Source: Phialocephala subalpina
Taxonomy: Eukaryota; Ascomycota; Leotiomycetes; Helotiales; Mollisiaceae
NCBI GenBank assembly: GCA_900073065.1
Contig: FJOG01000011.1
Coordinates: 186,001 to 250,000 of the forward strand
Direction: 5' to 3'
Length of the DNA: 64,000 nucleotides
Part shown: piece after piece, positions 12,301-26,711 of the stretch
Numbering within the stretch: the stretch's first letter is position 1
Layout: every line of letters starts with the position of its first letter
Made by a program: the position numbers and the translations under genes
The notes under the pieces: model-generated
The model's database searches: none
Told to the model about the DNA's origin: nothing
What the model saw: only the letters and a program-made list of their open reading frames with translations

Positions 12301-12508
12301 TTGAAAAACATCATGCCATAGACAGGGTGGAAAGGACTCTGGTTGTCATGTCATGCCTTCCTCCATGCCCGATGTGTACCATTCCCATCCAATCCCTAGT
12401 AGCCATCTTTCTGGCTAGGATTACAAAGCTCGTATTATTTCTCCAATCCCCTGTCTATCGCAAATGTGAAAATTGGTATGCATGAAGGTCGTAATCGAAC
12501 ACAAGCAT
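9398..12508. other. 3.1-kb gene-poor region
   Basis: No gene is recognised. Several overlapping minus-strand open frames exist at 10474-11037 (187 codons), 10589-11326 (245) and 11745-12110 (121). They are rich in Ser, Leu, Phe and Arg, overlap one another in different frames and show no domain, so I do not call them. A 75-bp duplication lies at 9631-9772. Parts of the region are presumably the 3' untranslated regions of the two flanking genes, which converge here. Confidence 0.5.
9631..9772. repeat. Two-copy 75-bp imperfect tandem repeat
   Basis: Copy 1 begins at 9631 and copy 2 at 9706, both with GGTTGCGTCCTGC, and both continue through GTGGTTGATGCCC. Copy 2 fades out after about 65 bases. 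Several differences between the copies in the first 35 bases are transitions (C/T or G/A), for example CCTCCGGGCG against CCTTTGGGTG. The repeat lies outside any gene. Confidence 0.8.
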
Positions 12509-13926
12509 TTAAGAAGTACCGAGGTAGTTCTTGCCTGCGTTGATCAAGTTCTTGGTGTCGTACTCGGGCGCGTACGTTGGCGCGAGGTGGTTGAACAGGA
12601 ACAATATTGAGACGATGAATAGGGTGAAGATGAGGAGTTTGCGGAGGGCGGGTTTAGTAGCTCCGAATTCTGCCCATCTGCGGGTGGCTTCTGCGATGAA
12701 AGGCTTCAGTTCCTTCTGCCCGAGCTTGTAGTAGATCATGCCCATGAGAGCGATGCTGTATCCGAATGCTTGGAGACCGGAGATCTTGGTTCCCCAGATG
12801 AGCATGGAGGCGGCGACAAGGAGGACATCCTTCAGTACACCGCAGAGGGTAAGGACGAGACCGGAGGTTTTGCCAATCTGATTATAATTAGCAAATTCTC
12901 AATGAAGTCAATTGAATTGAACTTACCAGGAAAACAACGGACACATTCAGGAGGAAAGCGCAGCAGGCGTTTGCAAAGAAAGTCCACAGGCCAACGGTAT
13001 AGACTTCAGCCATGGTGACCTTTGGTACTTCCCAGAAAAGCGCCACTGTCAAGTTCATAACAGCGCAGACTGGCGCGAAGTAGTAGAGGGAAACCAATGG
13101 GTCCATCTTGAACTCTGAGCCATTGAGTAGTCTTTGGACCAAGCAAATCCTGATGGCCTCGAAGACAATTCCTCCAACTTGGTACAAGAACCCAGTGAGA
13201 ACGAAGTCGAGTTCGCCGTACGAGGCCAAGGCGACACCAATGACAATGAAGGAGACATTGCCAAGCTTCTTTAGGTCAACGGGTTCGATCTGGAGGACCC
13301 AACCAGCGATAAGAACTGCAACGGGAGTGAATGCCTATGTTGTCCGTCAGTTGATACGACGATGGCAGAGGAAATGTGGATTGTACCTTGATCATCTGAA
13401 TGAACGAGACACTGAGGTACAAGTATGTCAAGTTACCGCAGATCAAGCTCAGGGAGAAAAAGATTCCAATTGGTACGATCGCTCGCAGATATACTCGGCC
13501 AGTCATCTTCACAGTCTTTCTGCCATCGAGAAGGGTGGTGGTTCGGGCCATGACTTGCGTCATGAACGTAGCGAATACCAAATGCCATGATGTGAGGAGG
13601 ATGGGATAATCTTCAAGACATTGTCAGCACAATTTCGATGTGGTGGGAGGGGTGGACAATCGTACGGAAGTTCAAGGTGGACAAGATCCATTTGTTGAAG
13701 AGAATGACACTGGACGAGAGGGAGATCCAAACACTGTCTGCTGTGTTAGCAGGGCTCTAGGTTCGTACGGCGCAGTTGAGGGTACTGACATGACATAGAC
13801 AGCTGGATGAATGCCATTTCCTTTGATCTCTTGCTGCCTCTTCTCGGTGATGGGATTGACGGTTGGCAGAACAGGCTCTGTTTGTCTGGTGTTCTCACCC
13901 GAAAGGCGGACCTTTTCTTCACTCAT
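12509..13926 (-). CDS. glfB: Nucleotide-sugar transporter, probable Golgi UDP-galactofuranose transporter
   Basis: Five exons on the minus strand: 13926-13790, 13733-13666, 13610-13387, 13334-12927 and 12877-12509. Introns of 49-56 bp keep phase throughout and give about 401 residues. The protein is a multi-pass DUF250/triose-phosphate-transporter-type carrier: HPAVYVIVWISLSSSV, YPILLTSWHLVFATF and the closing GKTSGLVLTLCGVLKD block are typical, with about ten hydrophobic segments. The gene lies divergently next to UDP-galactopyranose mutase. In Aspergillus fumigatus the UDP-Galf transporter GlfB belongs to this family and is encoded beside glfA, so the context gives the specific call; sequence alone shows only the family. 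A transporter for another nucleotide sugar remains possible. Confidence 0.85.
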
Positions 13927-15292
13927 GATGACAATGAATAAGGCGAGGTGTTGCTATTCTTGGTGACGTTGAGATCGCGATCGCAATAAAGGAGCGCGTG
14001 GAGTCAGGAGGTAACGAACGACAAATCGACAATGGCGATGATGACCAGGCGATGTATATCGTCAATCTTTCGATGGACAGACGACGAGCAGCGGATGGCG
14101 GTTTGTGCGATAGGTGTCGAAGTGGGAGAGAGCAGATCTCAAGATTATTTTCGAGAACCCCAAGGGGTCGCGGCCTCTCTTGCTGGTGGCTAAGCTATTC
14201 GCCGTAGAGCCGATCGGGCTTAGTCGCTTCCACGCGTCACAGGTAGAAAATTAAAAAGGGGGGCTCTTCTCTTCGGACCCTTCAGCTATATCAGCCTCCC
14301 TATTATTTGCAGCCGCAGATCTGGATATCACTTCCTTGGATGAGGTTGCTTCGATAAAAGTTCGGATGTTCACAATGTTGAAAACGGGCCGTCACGGCAT
14401 CAACTCCTCCTGATCCACGATCTTCACGCAGATTTCATCATTCGTCCAACCGAAGTTTCCATGTCGCGGCAGCGGCATCCCATCAAATGCTTCTCTTCAG
14501 CCGATGGAGATTAGGACGATGCAGATCCGTTTCAGGTTCCATCTATAATTAAGTTGAGTTGAGGTTATGGGGATTGAAGTTTGGCAGATGGAGACTTGGA
14601 CGATCTGAGTTCTTAGTGAGGTAAGAGACACGCAATGACTTGATCCACTGCACTGCCGGGTCCAAAGGTCTTCTAAACTCTTATATCTGTGTTGGCCAAT
14701 TGCCACTGCTTCTTGTCGACTCCTCAACTGGTTAAAAAGAGCAATTGTTTACTCAGAATCGTTTGTGTAAGGATGCGATGAGGCAATTGAGCACAAGCTC
14801 GTATCCAAGCGCCTCTGATAATGACAGATTGATAGAGGAAATGACGTTCCTTGATTGAGAGGTCATCCATGCCGGTAATCATTACCATGGCCCAATTCGA
14901 GTCTGAAAAGCCTCGCTTCAGTAATTGATACTCAACGACTCAAGTCAAAAGACAAACAAACTCGGTGATGGGGAGCACAACATGTGCAGCATCCATTTTG
15001 AAACAAGGCAGCTTGCTTGTCCCACTGGCAAACGGACGTCGAGTTACAAGTCATGAGTTGACGAGGCTCTTCGATAATCAAATACCGGGTCTGCAGATAG
15101 AGACAAGGTCCGTCAAATTATGCTCATCTTTGAGGTAGTGGGGGGCCGCGATGCCTATCCCAATCCAAGCATTTCTTCAAGTAACACAGCATCTCAAGGG
15201 TGGAGCGGGAGATGGCATCACAGAGCATGTGATTAAAATCTTTATCCAACGGTCCACCATTGGCATGTTGGACGTTGGATGCACCAATGTTG

Positions 15293-15320
15293 GAGGCTTG
15301 AGGCTTGAGGCTTGAGGCTT
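15293..15320. repeat. 7-bp minisatellite, GAGGCTT x4
   Basis: Four perfect head-to-tail copies of GAGGCTT in the divergent glf intergenic region. Confidence 0.9.
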
Positions 15321-15770
15321 GATCCGATGTGTATGGGCACGGATTGCCAAGGATGCATGCTCAGCCTTGCGTTTGTCGACACGATGTGGCCAAAAAGGAG
15401 GGGTGCAAACGAACGTCAGCGTTACGAACTCACGAGTTTTACCTTGCACGCCGCATCGTCTAGACGGATGATAGGGTGAACAGGTGAGCAGTGGCCGGAG
15501 ATGCACACAATCTCCCCCCTATGTTCGTTTGGGGGACGAAGCAGTTGCAGGCTCAAATTAGACATCTTGATTTCATTTAAAGGGGAGCCCCACATTGAAT
15601 TTGTGATCCAATCGATAAGCTAGCGTGTAAACTACCCGTCTGCAGCGGTGCCCACACATCCCTGCATATTTGGCTCCTCGAGATGAGAGTCGACTTTTTT
15701 CGAACCTCGCCGCCATTCTGTTCACACTCCTTCTCGAGCCCTTCATTTTGTACAGATCTCCAATTGCATG

Positions 15771-15797
15771 CATAGAGCATAGAGCATAGAGCATAGA
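15771..15797. repeat. 7-bp minisatellite, CATAGAG x3.9
   Basis: Three perfect copies and one partial copy of CATAGAG, roughly 85-110 bases upstream of the mutase start codon, so probably in its promoter or 5' leader. Confidence 0.9.
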
Positions 15798-15880
15798 ACG
15801 GTGCATCTGCAAGATTTTCCACGCGTCCCAAGATCTTGCGAATACTGCACAGAAAGTACCCCACAGTCAATATCGTCAAA

Positions 15881-17836
<1,956 letters not shown>

Positions 17837-18963
17837 AGAACACATTTTCCAGGGATCTACTGCACAAAAGTTCTAGAGGATATTGCTGTTTTGAAGCGGT
17901 CTTGTTTGCATGTTTGCATCATTGGTGAAAATCTGCATCCACGGGTTCTGGCAGTATTGGAGGTGTTTTTAATGGGTATACACATTGCAGCTTCTGTTGC
18001 AGGATATTGCAGAAAATACCAGGGAATAACCTAGTGACTTGTTGTGAAACAACTCTCGACGCTATATAGAAAGAATAGAAAGCGTTTTTTCCAAGGAAAA
18101 GGTGGTCAATCATTGAGGATAATGTGTCCTAATGTCCTTCACAATGTGATACTTTCAAATTGAAATCCTCTGTATACTCCATGCTGCATCTCTCAGACTC
18201 ATATCTATGCCTTGTTTCTTTCCGGCTCGCCTTCTTGCTTGGTCTGTCCCCTTGGTCTTAGTCATTCGTGTTGGCAAAATCTGATTATGGCAGTCGTTGG
18301 TTGGGAGTGTGCTCTCCTTTGTTTGCTAGCGAACCTCCACCACTCATTCCCCTTTCCCTGAAGCGAGCCTATGCAAATCCAGTCACAGCTCTGGACAAAT
18401 ATCATTGTCCCTGTCATCTTAGGACAATCCCGCTGGCCAAAATTGCATATTCCAATTTTACTTTCGGGATCAGCTGATGATCTTCTTGCTGGGGCTGATT
18501 AGTGTACAGCTTTCGGTGGCGTTATGCTCGTCATTGGTCAGCATTGCGCAACATTTGTTGCAATCTTGGCAGAAGACTTTTTGTCTCCAAATGTACCTAG
18601 GTATTCTAGGGCATTGAGAGACAGAGGTAACACAAAAGAATTTTCTTGAAAGAAGTAGAATGTGAGCCGCATCCGCCTCCTAAAAAGCAAATCTTGGAGC
18701 ACCAAGCCTGAGGAGAGAACCTCCGGCCCCTGTCTTTCTGGTGTGGCGCTAAACGCTACGTCATCCCAGCCACAATGCAAATCGGCGATGGCCTATGAAC
18801 GACCCGCTGGTCTCGACTCCTCCTAGGTCTAATCCAGCGCGAAAATATTCAGTGAACTTGTCAAGGTCTCGAAGTGCTTTGGTGCACTAAATCTGCGACT
18901 AAGCGACGACGACGACGACAATGAGAAGTATGATCTGAAGAAAGGAGACATACTGGAGATACG
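17837..18963. other. Intergenic region and histidine-kinase leader
   Basis: No gene was seen. The end of the segment is the likely 5' leader of the histidine kinase: it has five CGA units at 18904-18918 and a five-codon upstream open frame (ATG at 18921, TGA at 18936-18938). An in-frame TGA at 18931 precedes the main start, which supports the ATG at 18964. Confidence 0.5.
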
Positions 18964-21900
18964 ATGGATGGTCCGGTCGCGTTGGGGGATGGGACTGCTG
19001 AGCAGGGACAACTGGACCCTCCGCTGCGGCTCTTTGAGAGATTGCGCCAGCTTACGGGGTATACATGGGATGAAGAGAAGGAGCCGTTTCATTCGAGTTA
19101 TGATAACTGGTACGTTCGCATACAAAAAGGGTCTGCGAGTGAGGAGACGCTAAAAGGTGAATAGGCAAGTCTTCGGATACAGGATTACAGCACATGGACA
19201 GAAGACGAGCGAGAAAGGAACCGAGGCGTCGAGATCTGGTTCCGAGAGAGATGACTTGTATCAGGATTCGCAGAGTGTGAATGGGAGTAGGAAGACGGTT
19301 AGTGAGAGTGAGAGTGAGTCGAATACGTCGCATGACGATGGGACGGAGCCTGGTCGAGTCCAAGTCGTTGCCCGGATATCAACACATGCACTACGGGAAG
19401 AACGAGCATACCATATCTGCAAGAACTTGATTAAGAAGGTCGACCCGGATGGAAACCACATCATCAGACCTATCGATATTGTTCGGCTACCGAGTCAGCA
19501 AGGAGATAAAGGACCCATCGTTGTCTGCATATTCGAGGCCCCTGGACCGAATTACCTGCCGAGAATCATCGATTACGGTCCGGCTTGGTATCGAGGACGG
19601 AAGGTCGATGACAAGCTTGAAGCCTTTCGAGATGAGTTCATACCTAAGGAAGTGGTACCGCTACAAACCTTCCTTGACTTCGCTGTGGGCGCTACGGAAT
19701 GTCTGGAGATTCTGCATCATGGTTCGCGGATTGTGCATGGCGAGATCAGAGGAGATGCGTTCCACATGAACATGATCAACGGCAAGGTCAGACTGATCAA
19801 CTTTGGCTCTGGCCTTCGCACATTCGAGCATGGTCTTACGAGTACCGGCTGGTCAACGCTTTCTAAGGAAATTGGCGCTAAAACTAAGCTCAACTATATG
19901 AGTCCGGAACAGACCGGGCGTATGCCTGCAGAACCTGATTCCAGAACAGATATCTACTCTTTGGGGATATTATTCTGGACTATGCTTGCTCAACAACCTG
20001 CCTTTGAGGGAGAAACACCTATGGACATCATCCAGGGTGTGCTCGGTCGCCGCTTACCAATGGTCTCTAGCATCAGACTCGACATACCCGATGTTATCGG
20101 GAGAGTTATCCAGAAGATGACAGCTAAGATCATCGGTGATCGATATCACTCAGTCAGCGGCTTAAGGCATGATCTCGTGGAAGTCAGAAAGTTACTTGGA
20201 GCAGGAGATTCTGCTGCGCTTAGGAATTGGAACATCGCTACGAAGGATGTCTCTTCATTCTTTATCTTACCAACCGCTATGATCGGTCGAGCAGAAGAAC
20301 ATGACGAGGTAGTGAAAGTTCTAGACAAAGTATCCAGGCGTCATATGCTTAGCCAGAAGCAGAATGTGTACAGCATATCTTCAGGTTCTAGTCTATCAGA
20401 AGGTCGCCTCGAACAGCTCGACATTGCAATTGCAGGGGAAGGTTCCAGTGAAGGAGACAATACGAGTTCTGCTGAAGGAAGATCGAATTCTCTGACTACT
20501 GGGGGCATATCTGGAGAACTGAAGACAATCAGGAGTGGCTCGAGTCACTTGCGGTCTGCTGCAGAATCCCAGCATAATTCTTTTGATAGCCAAGATTCTG
20601 CGCCACGCTCAGGCCCTAAATCAATGAGACCTTGGGAGAAGAACAATTCCCTGTCTCTGGACTCAAGAAGTGTGGCTGAGACAACGAATTCCGAAAATGT
20701 TGGGAGCACTGGTCGATCGAGTTCGGATGGAGTAGGAAGTCTGGCCAACAAATCAAACAGCCAGAAGTTCCGCCGGAAAGGCCGTTGTGAAGTTGTCGCT
20801 ATTTCGGGAGCCGCCGGGCTTGGAAAGAGCTGTCTTGTACAGTCTGTTCAAGTCGAAGCACGCCGAAGAGGTTATTTTGCCAGCTCGAAGTTCGACCAAG
20901 CCAACAAGACCCCTTTTGGGCCAGTTCTCAAGCTGCTTTCGAGTCTGTTCAAGCAGGTCTTCTCTGAGAGCAATACCGATACACCATTCCATCAAGTGCT
21001 CAAGCAATATGTCAAGCCCGCCTGGCCAATGTTACACAAGGCATTAGCTCTGCCAGAATTCCTCTTAGGACCCAAGATCCCGCCTCAGCGAGGTCATTCT
21101 AGCCAACTATCCCAGGGCTACAACAAGAGCTTACAGGCTGAAATTCACCAGAGACGAGATTCTTCCCCTTCTAACTCGAGTTCACGCGGCAGTTTGTATA
21201 GCTTAGCTCTCGGTTCTCAAAGCTCACAGGACTTTCTGCGTGCCGGCTCCTCCACGAAGTCCGTGCGACTCATGAACACAGTTCTTGACGTCCTACGAGT
21301 CTTTGCGCAACACAAATTTATTTGCTTCTGTTTAGACGACTTACAGTTCGCGGACGATGAATCTTTGGACCTTGTTACTCAGATCATTGCTGCTCGAATG
21401 AAAATGGTCATCATTGTAACATATCGACCAGACGAAATCTTACCTGAGAGAATTAAAGGCATCATTGAGCCTCCGAATTCACAGGGTATCAGTTTGCACT
21501 CCCGTTTCCATAAACTTGGCCATGCTAACCATGTGACAGAATACATCAAGACTGGTGGTGTCGGGGTCACACGAGTGACATTGAGACCACTAAGCGAAGA
21601 AGATATTAAGCAATACGTTGCTGCAACTCTGTGCCGATCGGAAGTTGATATTATCCCACTAGCTGCGGTTATACAATCGAAGACGGCTGGAAATCCGTTC
21701 TACATGCGAGAAATGCTCACAAGCTGTCATCGAAGCCACTGCGTATATTACGACTACAAAGAAAGTGGTTGGTGCTATGATCTTGACAAGATATTCACGA
21801 AGTTCGAGACGAAGAGCTATCACGATACCTTGAATACTTCGTTTGTCACCAGTCGTCTGAACGAACTACCTCCTGCTTCGAGATCGATTCTTGCTTGGGC

Positions 21901-24900
21901 ATCCTTGATTGGTCATTCCTTCTCATTCGAACTCATCCAAAGACTTCTTAGTGGCGAGTTCGATTACGATGATACCACACCAAACATGGACACCTCGTCT
22001 CCGTACTCATTATCACACTCGCAACAGGATGCTGTGGAAGGCCTACAAGCAGCTATCCAGAATTACATCATCGTCGCTACTCAAGATGATGATCGATTTC
22101 GATTCGCACACGATCGCTACATGCAAGCAGCTACCTCTCTTGGAGAGTGCAATGCACCGAAGATGCATTTCATTATTGCACGAACTCTTCTGAAGTATAA
22201 CTCCGCGGACGAACGATCTCGATCCGCTATCGCTGAGCATATCTGTGAATCGATCGAGCTTATTAAGCAGCGCATCCTTCATCGACAATCGTTCAGAAAG
22301 CTTCTTGCTGATTGTGCGCAGTCTGCTGCTGAAAGCGGTGCCCGGCCGACCGCAGCCAAGTTCTACAAGGCTTGCTTTGCACTATTACAAGATGATGCGT
22401 GGACAGATGATGCACCAGACGTTTACTACGATGAAACGCTTCACTTGCACACAAGAGCTGCTGAGACGTACCTGTATATGGATCAGTACACCGAGGCAAA
22501 GCATCTCCTGGAGATAGTGTTTGCACGAGCTAAGACTCCTGTCGACAAGGCTCCTGCATGGGTTCTGCAATCAAGAGTTTATGCTCAAGAGAGCGACTCA
22601 CCAGCTGCATTCCGAAGCTTGAAATTCTGCTTGAATGCTCTTGATATTCATGTTGATGATCAACCTACTTTCGAGAAGCTTGATAGAGAGTTCGAACGCC
22701 TGTCTCTGAAAATCCAATCCATGGAGCCGGATGAACTTGTCAATCGTGTCATGACGAAGGACTCCAATTTCGCAGCTGTCGGTGCTGTGCTGGTCGAGAC
22801 CATCAGCGCTGCGTTCTGGACGGATACCATGACTTTTTACCAGATGGCTCTGGTCATGGTCAACACTCAACTCGAACTAGGCAGTTTCCCGCAAGCTGGT
22901 ATGGCTTATGTGCATTTTGCTATGATTGCAATCACTAGATTCAACATGATGGAGTTCGCTAGCGACATGGGAAAGATTGCTCTTGGACTGATGGAGAGAT
23001 GGCGAGACCCTTATACCATGGGTAGAGGCGGTACTCTCTACTCTCTCTTCGTCGGACATATCCAGGTCAACTTACAAGAGTCACTTTCGCAACTGGAAGG
23101 TGCGTTGGAGTATGCTATTCAGGCCGGCGATAGAATCTCGACAATCTTGAACTTCGGATTGGTTGGAACTCTGAAATTCTTCGCATCAGAAAACATCGGG
23201 GAGCTGGAAGCTTTTTTGCAATACGGTTGTGAAGAGGTCCCAAACTGGCAGCATGATACTCGAGGTGGCACATTGGCCATTGCTGTTCGTCAAACCTGCC
23301 GCGCGTTGCAAGGCAGAACGTTGACCAACGAGCCTCTGGAAATTATGAGTGATGAGTCCCATAACTCGTTATATTACAAGTCGTGGCTCAAGAGCTCTGC
23401 TACTAACAGCAGTCGGCCTCTGCTCTTCTACGAAGGCTTTGAGATGGTTCCTCTATTCCTCTATGGCCACTATCCGAGAGCTGTCGAGCTCGGAGATGCA
23501 TGTCTTGAGAATATCGGCATGATATGGTCTGCTAGGAATACTCGATTCATCATGTTCTTGAAAGGTTTATCTCTAGCGGGTCTGGCCTGGTCCAAATTGC
23601 AGAATCCGCTCAGAGGCATCAACCAAGGCCCGGATCACGTTGCCGCGGGTGTTGATGACCAGCCAACTGAAGAAGAGCTTCAGAAGGAAGTCAAGAATGC
23701 TCTGAAGCAGATAAGGGATCTGAAGAGAAAGATCGAGGAGTGGCAGGTCGTCAATAACGTCAACTATTTCGCATGGTCAACATTACTTGATGCTCAAATT
23801 GCAGAGATGGAAGGACACCATGGTCTGGCGCTGAGGCATTATGAGCTCATGCTTGATCATGCTGAGGCTCATGACTTCGTCTTCGAAGAGGCACTTGGCA
23901 ATTATCTTCAAGCTGGCTTTTTTCTCAGAACAGGATCTCGAAGAGCTGCGAAGGCATCGCTTAAGGAGGCTACACTTCTCTATAGGAATCTTGGCGCCAT
24001 CGGCGTCGCTAAGCATATCGAAGACGAACACAGTCTCCTGCTGCAGGGTCCTACTAGGACTGAGCGAACTGCTGATGCGGCTGTACAAACAGATTTCGCT
24101 GGCGATTCGGCACCTGTGCAATATACCACTCTAGAAGGAGACGATGACGATGTCCGACAACACACCCAGGCTTCAATCAACGAGACCAAAGGCGATCGGA
24201 TTGGTGCTTGGCAAGGAGGCTCGGCACGCGATGCTGCAGGTTCTGGTCTTCCTGCCCTGGACATGCTTGATTTGACGTCTATCCTCGAAAGCTCTCAGGT
24301 CATCTCGAGTGTCTTGCAAATTGATCAGCTGCTAAAGACTATGTGTGAAATCATCTTACAGAACTGTGGTGGTCTGGCTACTTTAGCCGCTATCGTTGTT
24401 GAGGATGACGACCCGATTGGATGGAGCATCGCTGCGAGTGGCGATCCGGAGAAAGGAGCTGTGGCGCACATTCCTGGATTGCCAGTGGGCGAAACTGCTC
24501 TTGTCGCCGAAGGTGTTGTTCTTTACTGCACACGCTTCAGAGAGACGGTATTCTTGCCTGATGTTATTCACGATGAACGATTCAGCAATGTAACGGAGCT
24601 TTGGGCAGCACGCAATCCTTTGGGCAAATCTGTCATCGCCATTCCCATCTGCCATGGTTCTAAGCCTCTTCTTGGTGTCCTTTACCTGGAAGGAGAGCGA
24701 AACGTGTTCACGGATCGCAATCTTACCGTCTTACAACTCCTCGTCAATCAGATCGGTATCAGCTACTCCAATGCCCTTACTCTCAAGGAAGTCGAAAAAG
24801 TCTCGGCGTTCAACAACTCTATGGTGGATGTGCAAAAAAGAGCTCTTGAGAAGGCTTTGAATGCCGAGAAGGCAGCTAATGCTGCAAAGGCCGAAGCACT

Positions 24901-26711
24901 TCGCAATGTCAAGCTTGCTGAGGAGGCAGCGAAGGCTAAGTCTATCTTCTTGGCTAACGTATCCCATGAGTTGAGGACACCGCTCAACGGCGTTATTGGC
25001 AATTCGGAATTGCTGAGGGACAGTGAGCTTACGAAGGACCAAGTCGAGATGGCAGATTCAATTCGTGTTTCGGCTGACCTGCTTCTCACTGTCATCAATG
25101 ACATCCTCGACTTCTCAAAAATGGAGGCAGACAAGATGGAGCTGTACATCGTCGCTTTCAAGGCTGATGAGATGATGAAAGAGGTCTTCCGTTCTGTCTC
25201 ATACAGCAATCGGGACAAGAAGAACTTGCGGAACGTCGAGATCCTCCAGGATATCAAGCTACCCCAATGCCTCATCTTTGGCGATCCAGTCCGACTGCAT
25301 CAAGTTCTTGGCAATCTCGTTTCTAACAGTTTGAAATTCACAGAGAACGGATCAATCACCATCGGAGCAAAGACAGACAGAGAGACTGACGATGAAGTCA
25401 AGCTCACTTTCTGGGTTCGAGATACCGGGATCGGCATTCCTCCACAGCAACTCAAGAAGCTCTTCAAACCCTTCAGCCAAGCAGACGCGAGCACAGCCCG
25501 CAAATACGGCGGCAGCGGACTCGGTCTCAGTATCTGCCGCTCACTCATCGAATCCATGATGGGCGGACAAATCGAGCTCGAAAGCGTCGAAGGGCAAGGA
25601 ACACTCGCATGGTTTACGGTTACATTCCAGAAGGCGAAGGAAGCAGCTGTTGGCGATTGTCAGGCGAATGGCGATCATCATGATCCGATGGCCAAGTTCT
25701 CTGAAGCTGATGCTCAACGTCCTGTTACCCCATTTAGGCAGTTGCAGAAGATTCCGAGGGATCAGTTGCGGATCTGTATTGCGGAGGATAATCCAGTCAA
25801 TAGTCGGATTGCGGTGCAGTTTATGCAGAAGTTGGGATTCAAATACATCGACGCCTTTGAGAACGGTTTACTTGCTGTGGAAGCTCTGCGACAGAAAGGC
25901 AAGGAGGGTATCCCGTATCATCTTATACTTATGGATGTACAGATGCCTGTTCTTGATGGCTACGGGGCTACGAGACTACTGCGCAAGGATCCGATTGAAG
26001 CTGTGCGAAGCATTCTCGTAATTGCTATGACTGCTTCTGCAATTCAGGGGGATAGGGAGAAGTGTCTTGAGGCTGGGATGAACGACTATTTGGCTAAGCC
26101 TGTGAGATCAAATGTGCTGAAGAAGAAGCTAGATCAATATATTCAACAGGTAAGTTAGCCCCTCCTCCATCAACCATCCCTTTTCGCACACAAAAATACT
26201 AATCAAAAACTAGCCACCGATGCAAGTCAAAGACCTCCAGGCAGAAGCTAGAAAAGTAGCCCACAAAGTCCTCCGCGAACTGAACGGCTCAGCCAGCTCA
26301 AGCACACCTACAACAACAACTCCGACTCCGAGCCCCACTCCTCCGGCACCCCGTTCTCCAGGTACTACTACACCGGAATTCCCTCCTAGAAGTAGGGAGC
26401 GGACTTTTGATATTGATGGCGCGGCGGGTACATATCTTAGTCCTAGAAGTAAATTTCCGGTGAGGAAGAGGAGCGCGGTTGATACTAGTAAGCCAGTGTT
26501 ACATCAGGAAGATGAGTTGAGTCCTAAGAGTTTGCCGGTACAGTTGAAGAGGGGTGGGATGGATGAGGGTGTGAAGGGGAATGGGAAGGGTGGAAAGGAG
26601 AAGGGGAAAGAGAGAGACAAAGGGGAGAATGAGCCGTTGTTCCTTGCTACTGAAGAGAGGAGCAACAGCGTGATAAGAATTGATGGCTTAGATGGGAAGA
26701 AGGGTGCTTGA
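18964..26711 (+). CDS. Hybrid histidine kinase, group X type (Chk1/Mak2-like)
   Basis: Exons 18964-19109, 19165-26149 and 26214-26711 keep phase and encode about 2542 residues. Domain order: a protein-kinase-like domain (about 70-400); an AAA-type ATPase with Walker A GAAGLGKS (Lys603); a long helical TPR-like region; GAF (about 1760-1910); HisKA with NVSHELRTP (phospho-His1983); HATPase with an N-box at about 2100, DTGIGI and GGSGLGLSI; a receiver domain with LILMDVQMP (Asp2306). No membrane segments were seen, so it is cytosolic. Such kinases feed the Ypd1-Ssk1/Skn7 phosphorelay in stress and morphogenesis. In the kinase-like domain HRD reads HGE (240-242) and DFG reads NFG (261-263), which predicts a pseudokinase. 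The third exon adds a 166-residue Thr/Pro-rich then Lys/Gly-rich tail after the receiver. Confidence 0.96.

Larger units (their letters stand above)
13927..15880. promoter_or_regulatory. Divergent intergenic region between glfB and glfA
   Basis: About 1.95 kb separate the two divergent start codons, so this must hold both promoters. A CCAAT box lies at 15760-15764, about 117 bases upstream of the glfA ATG. Two 7-bp minisatellites are present (15293-15320 and 15771-15797). No open frame here looks coding. The exact control elements cannot be defined by eye. Confidence 0.5.

Noticed and set aside
15293..15797. Possible CRISPR-like array from short repeats
   Set aside because: The repeats are directly tandem 7-mers without spacers, and the genome is fungal.
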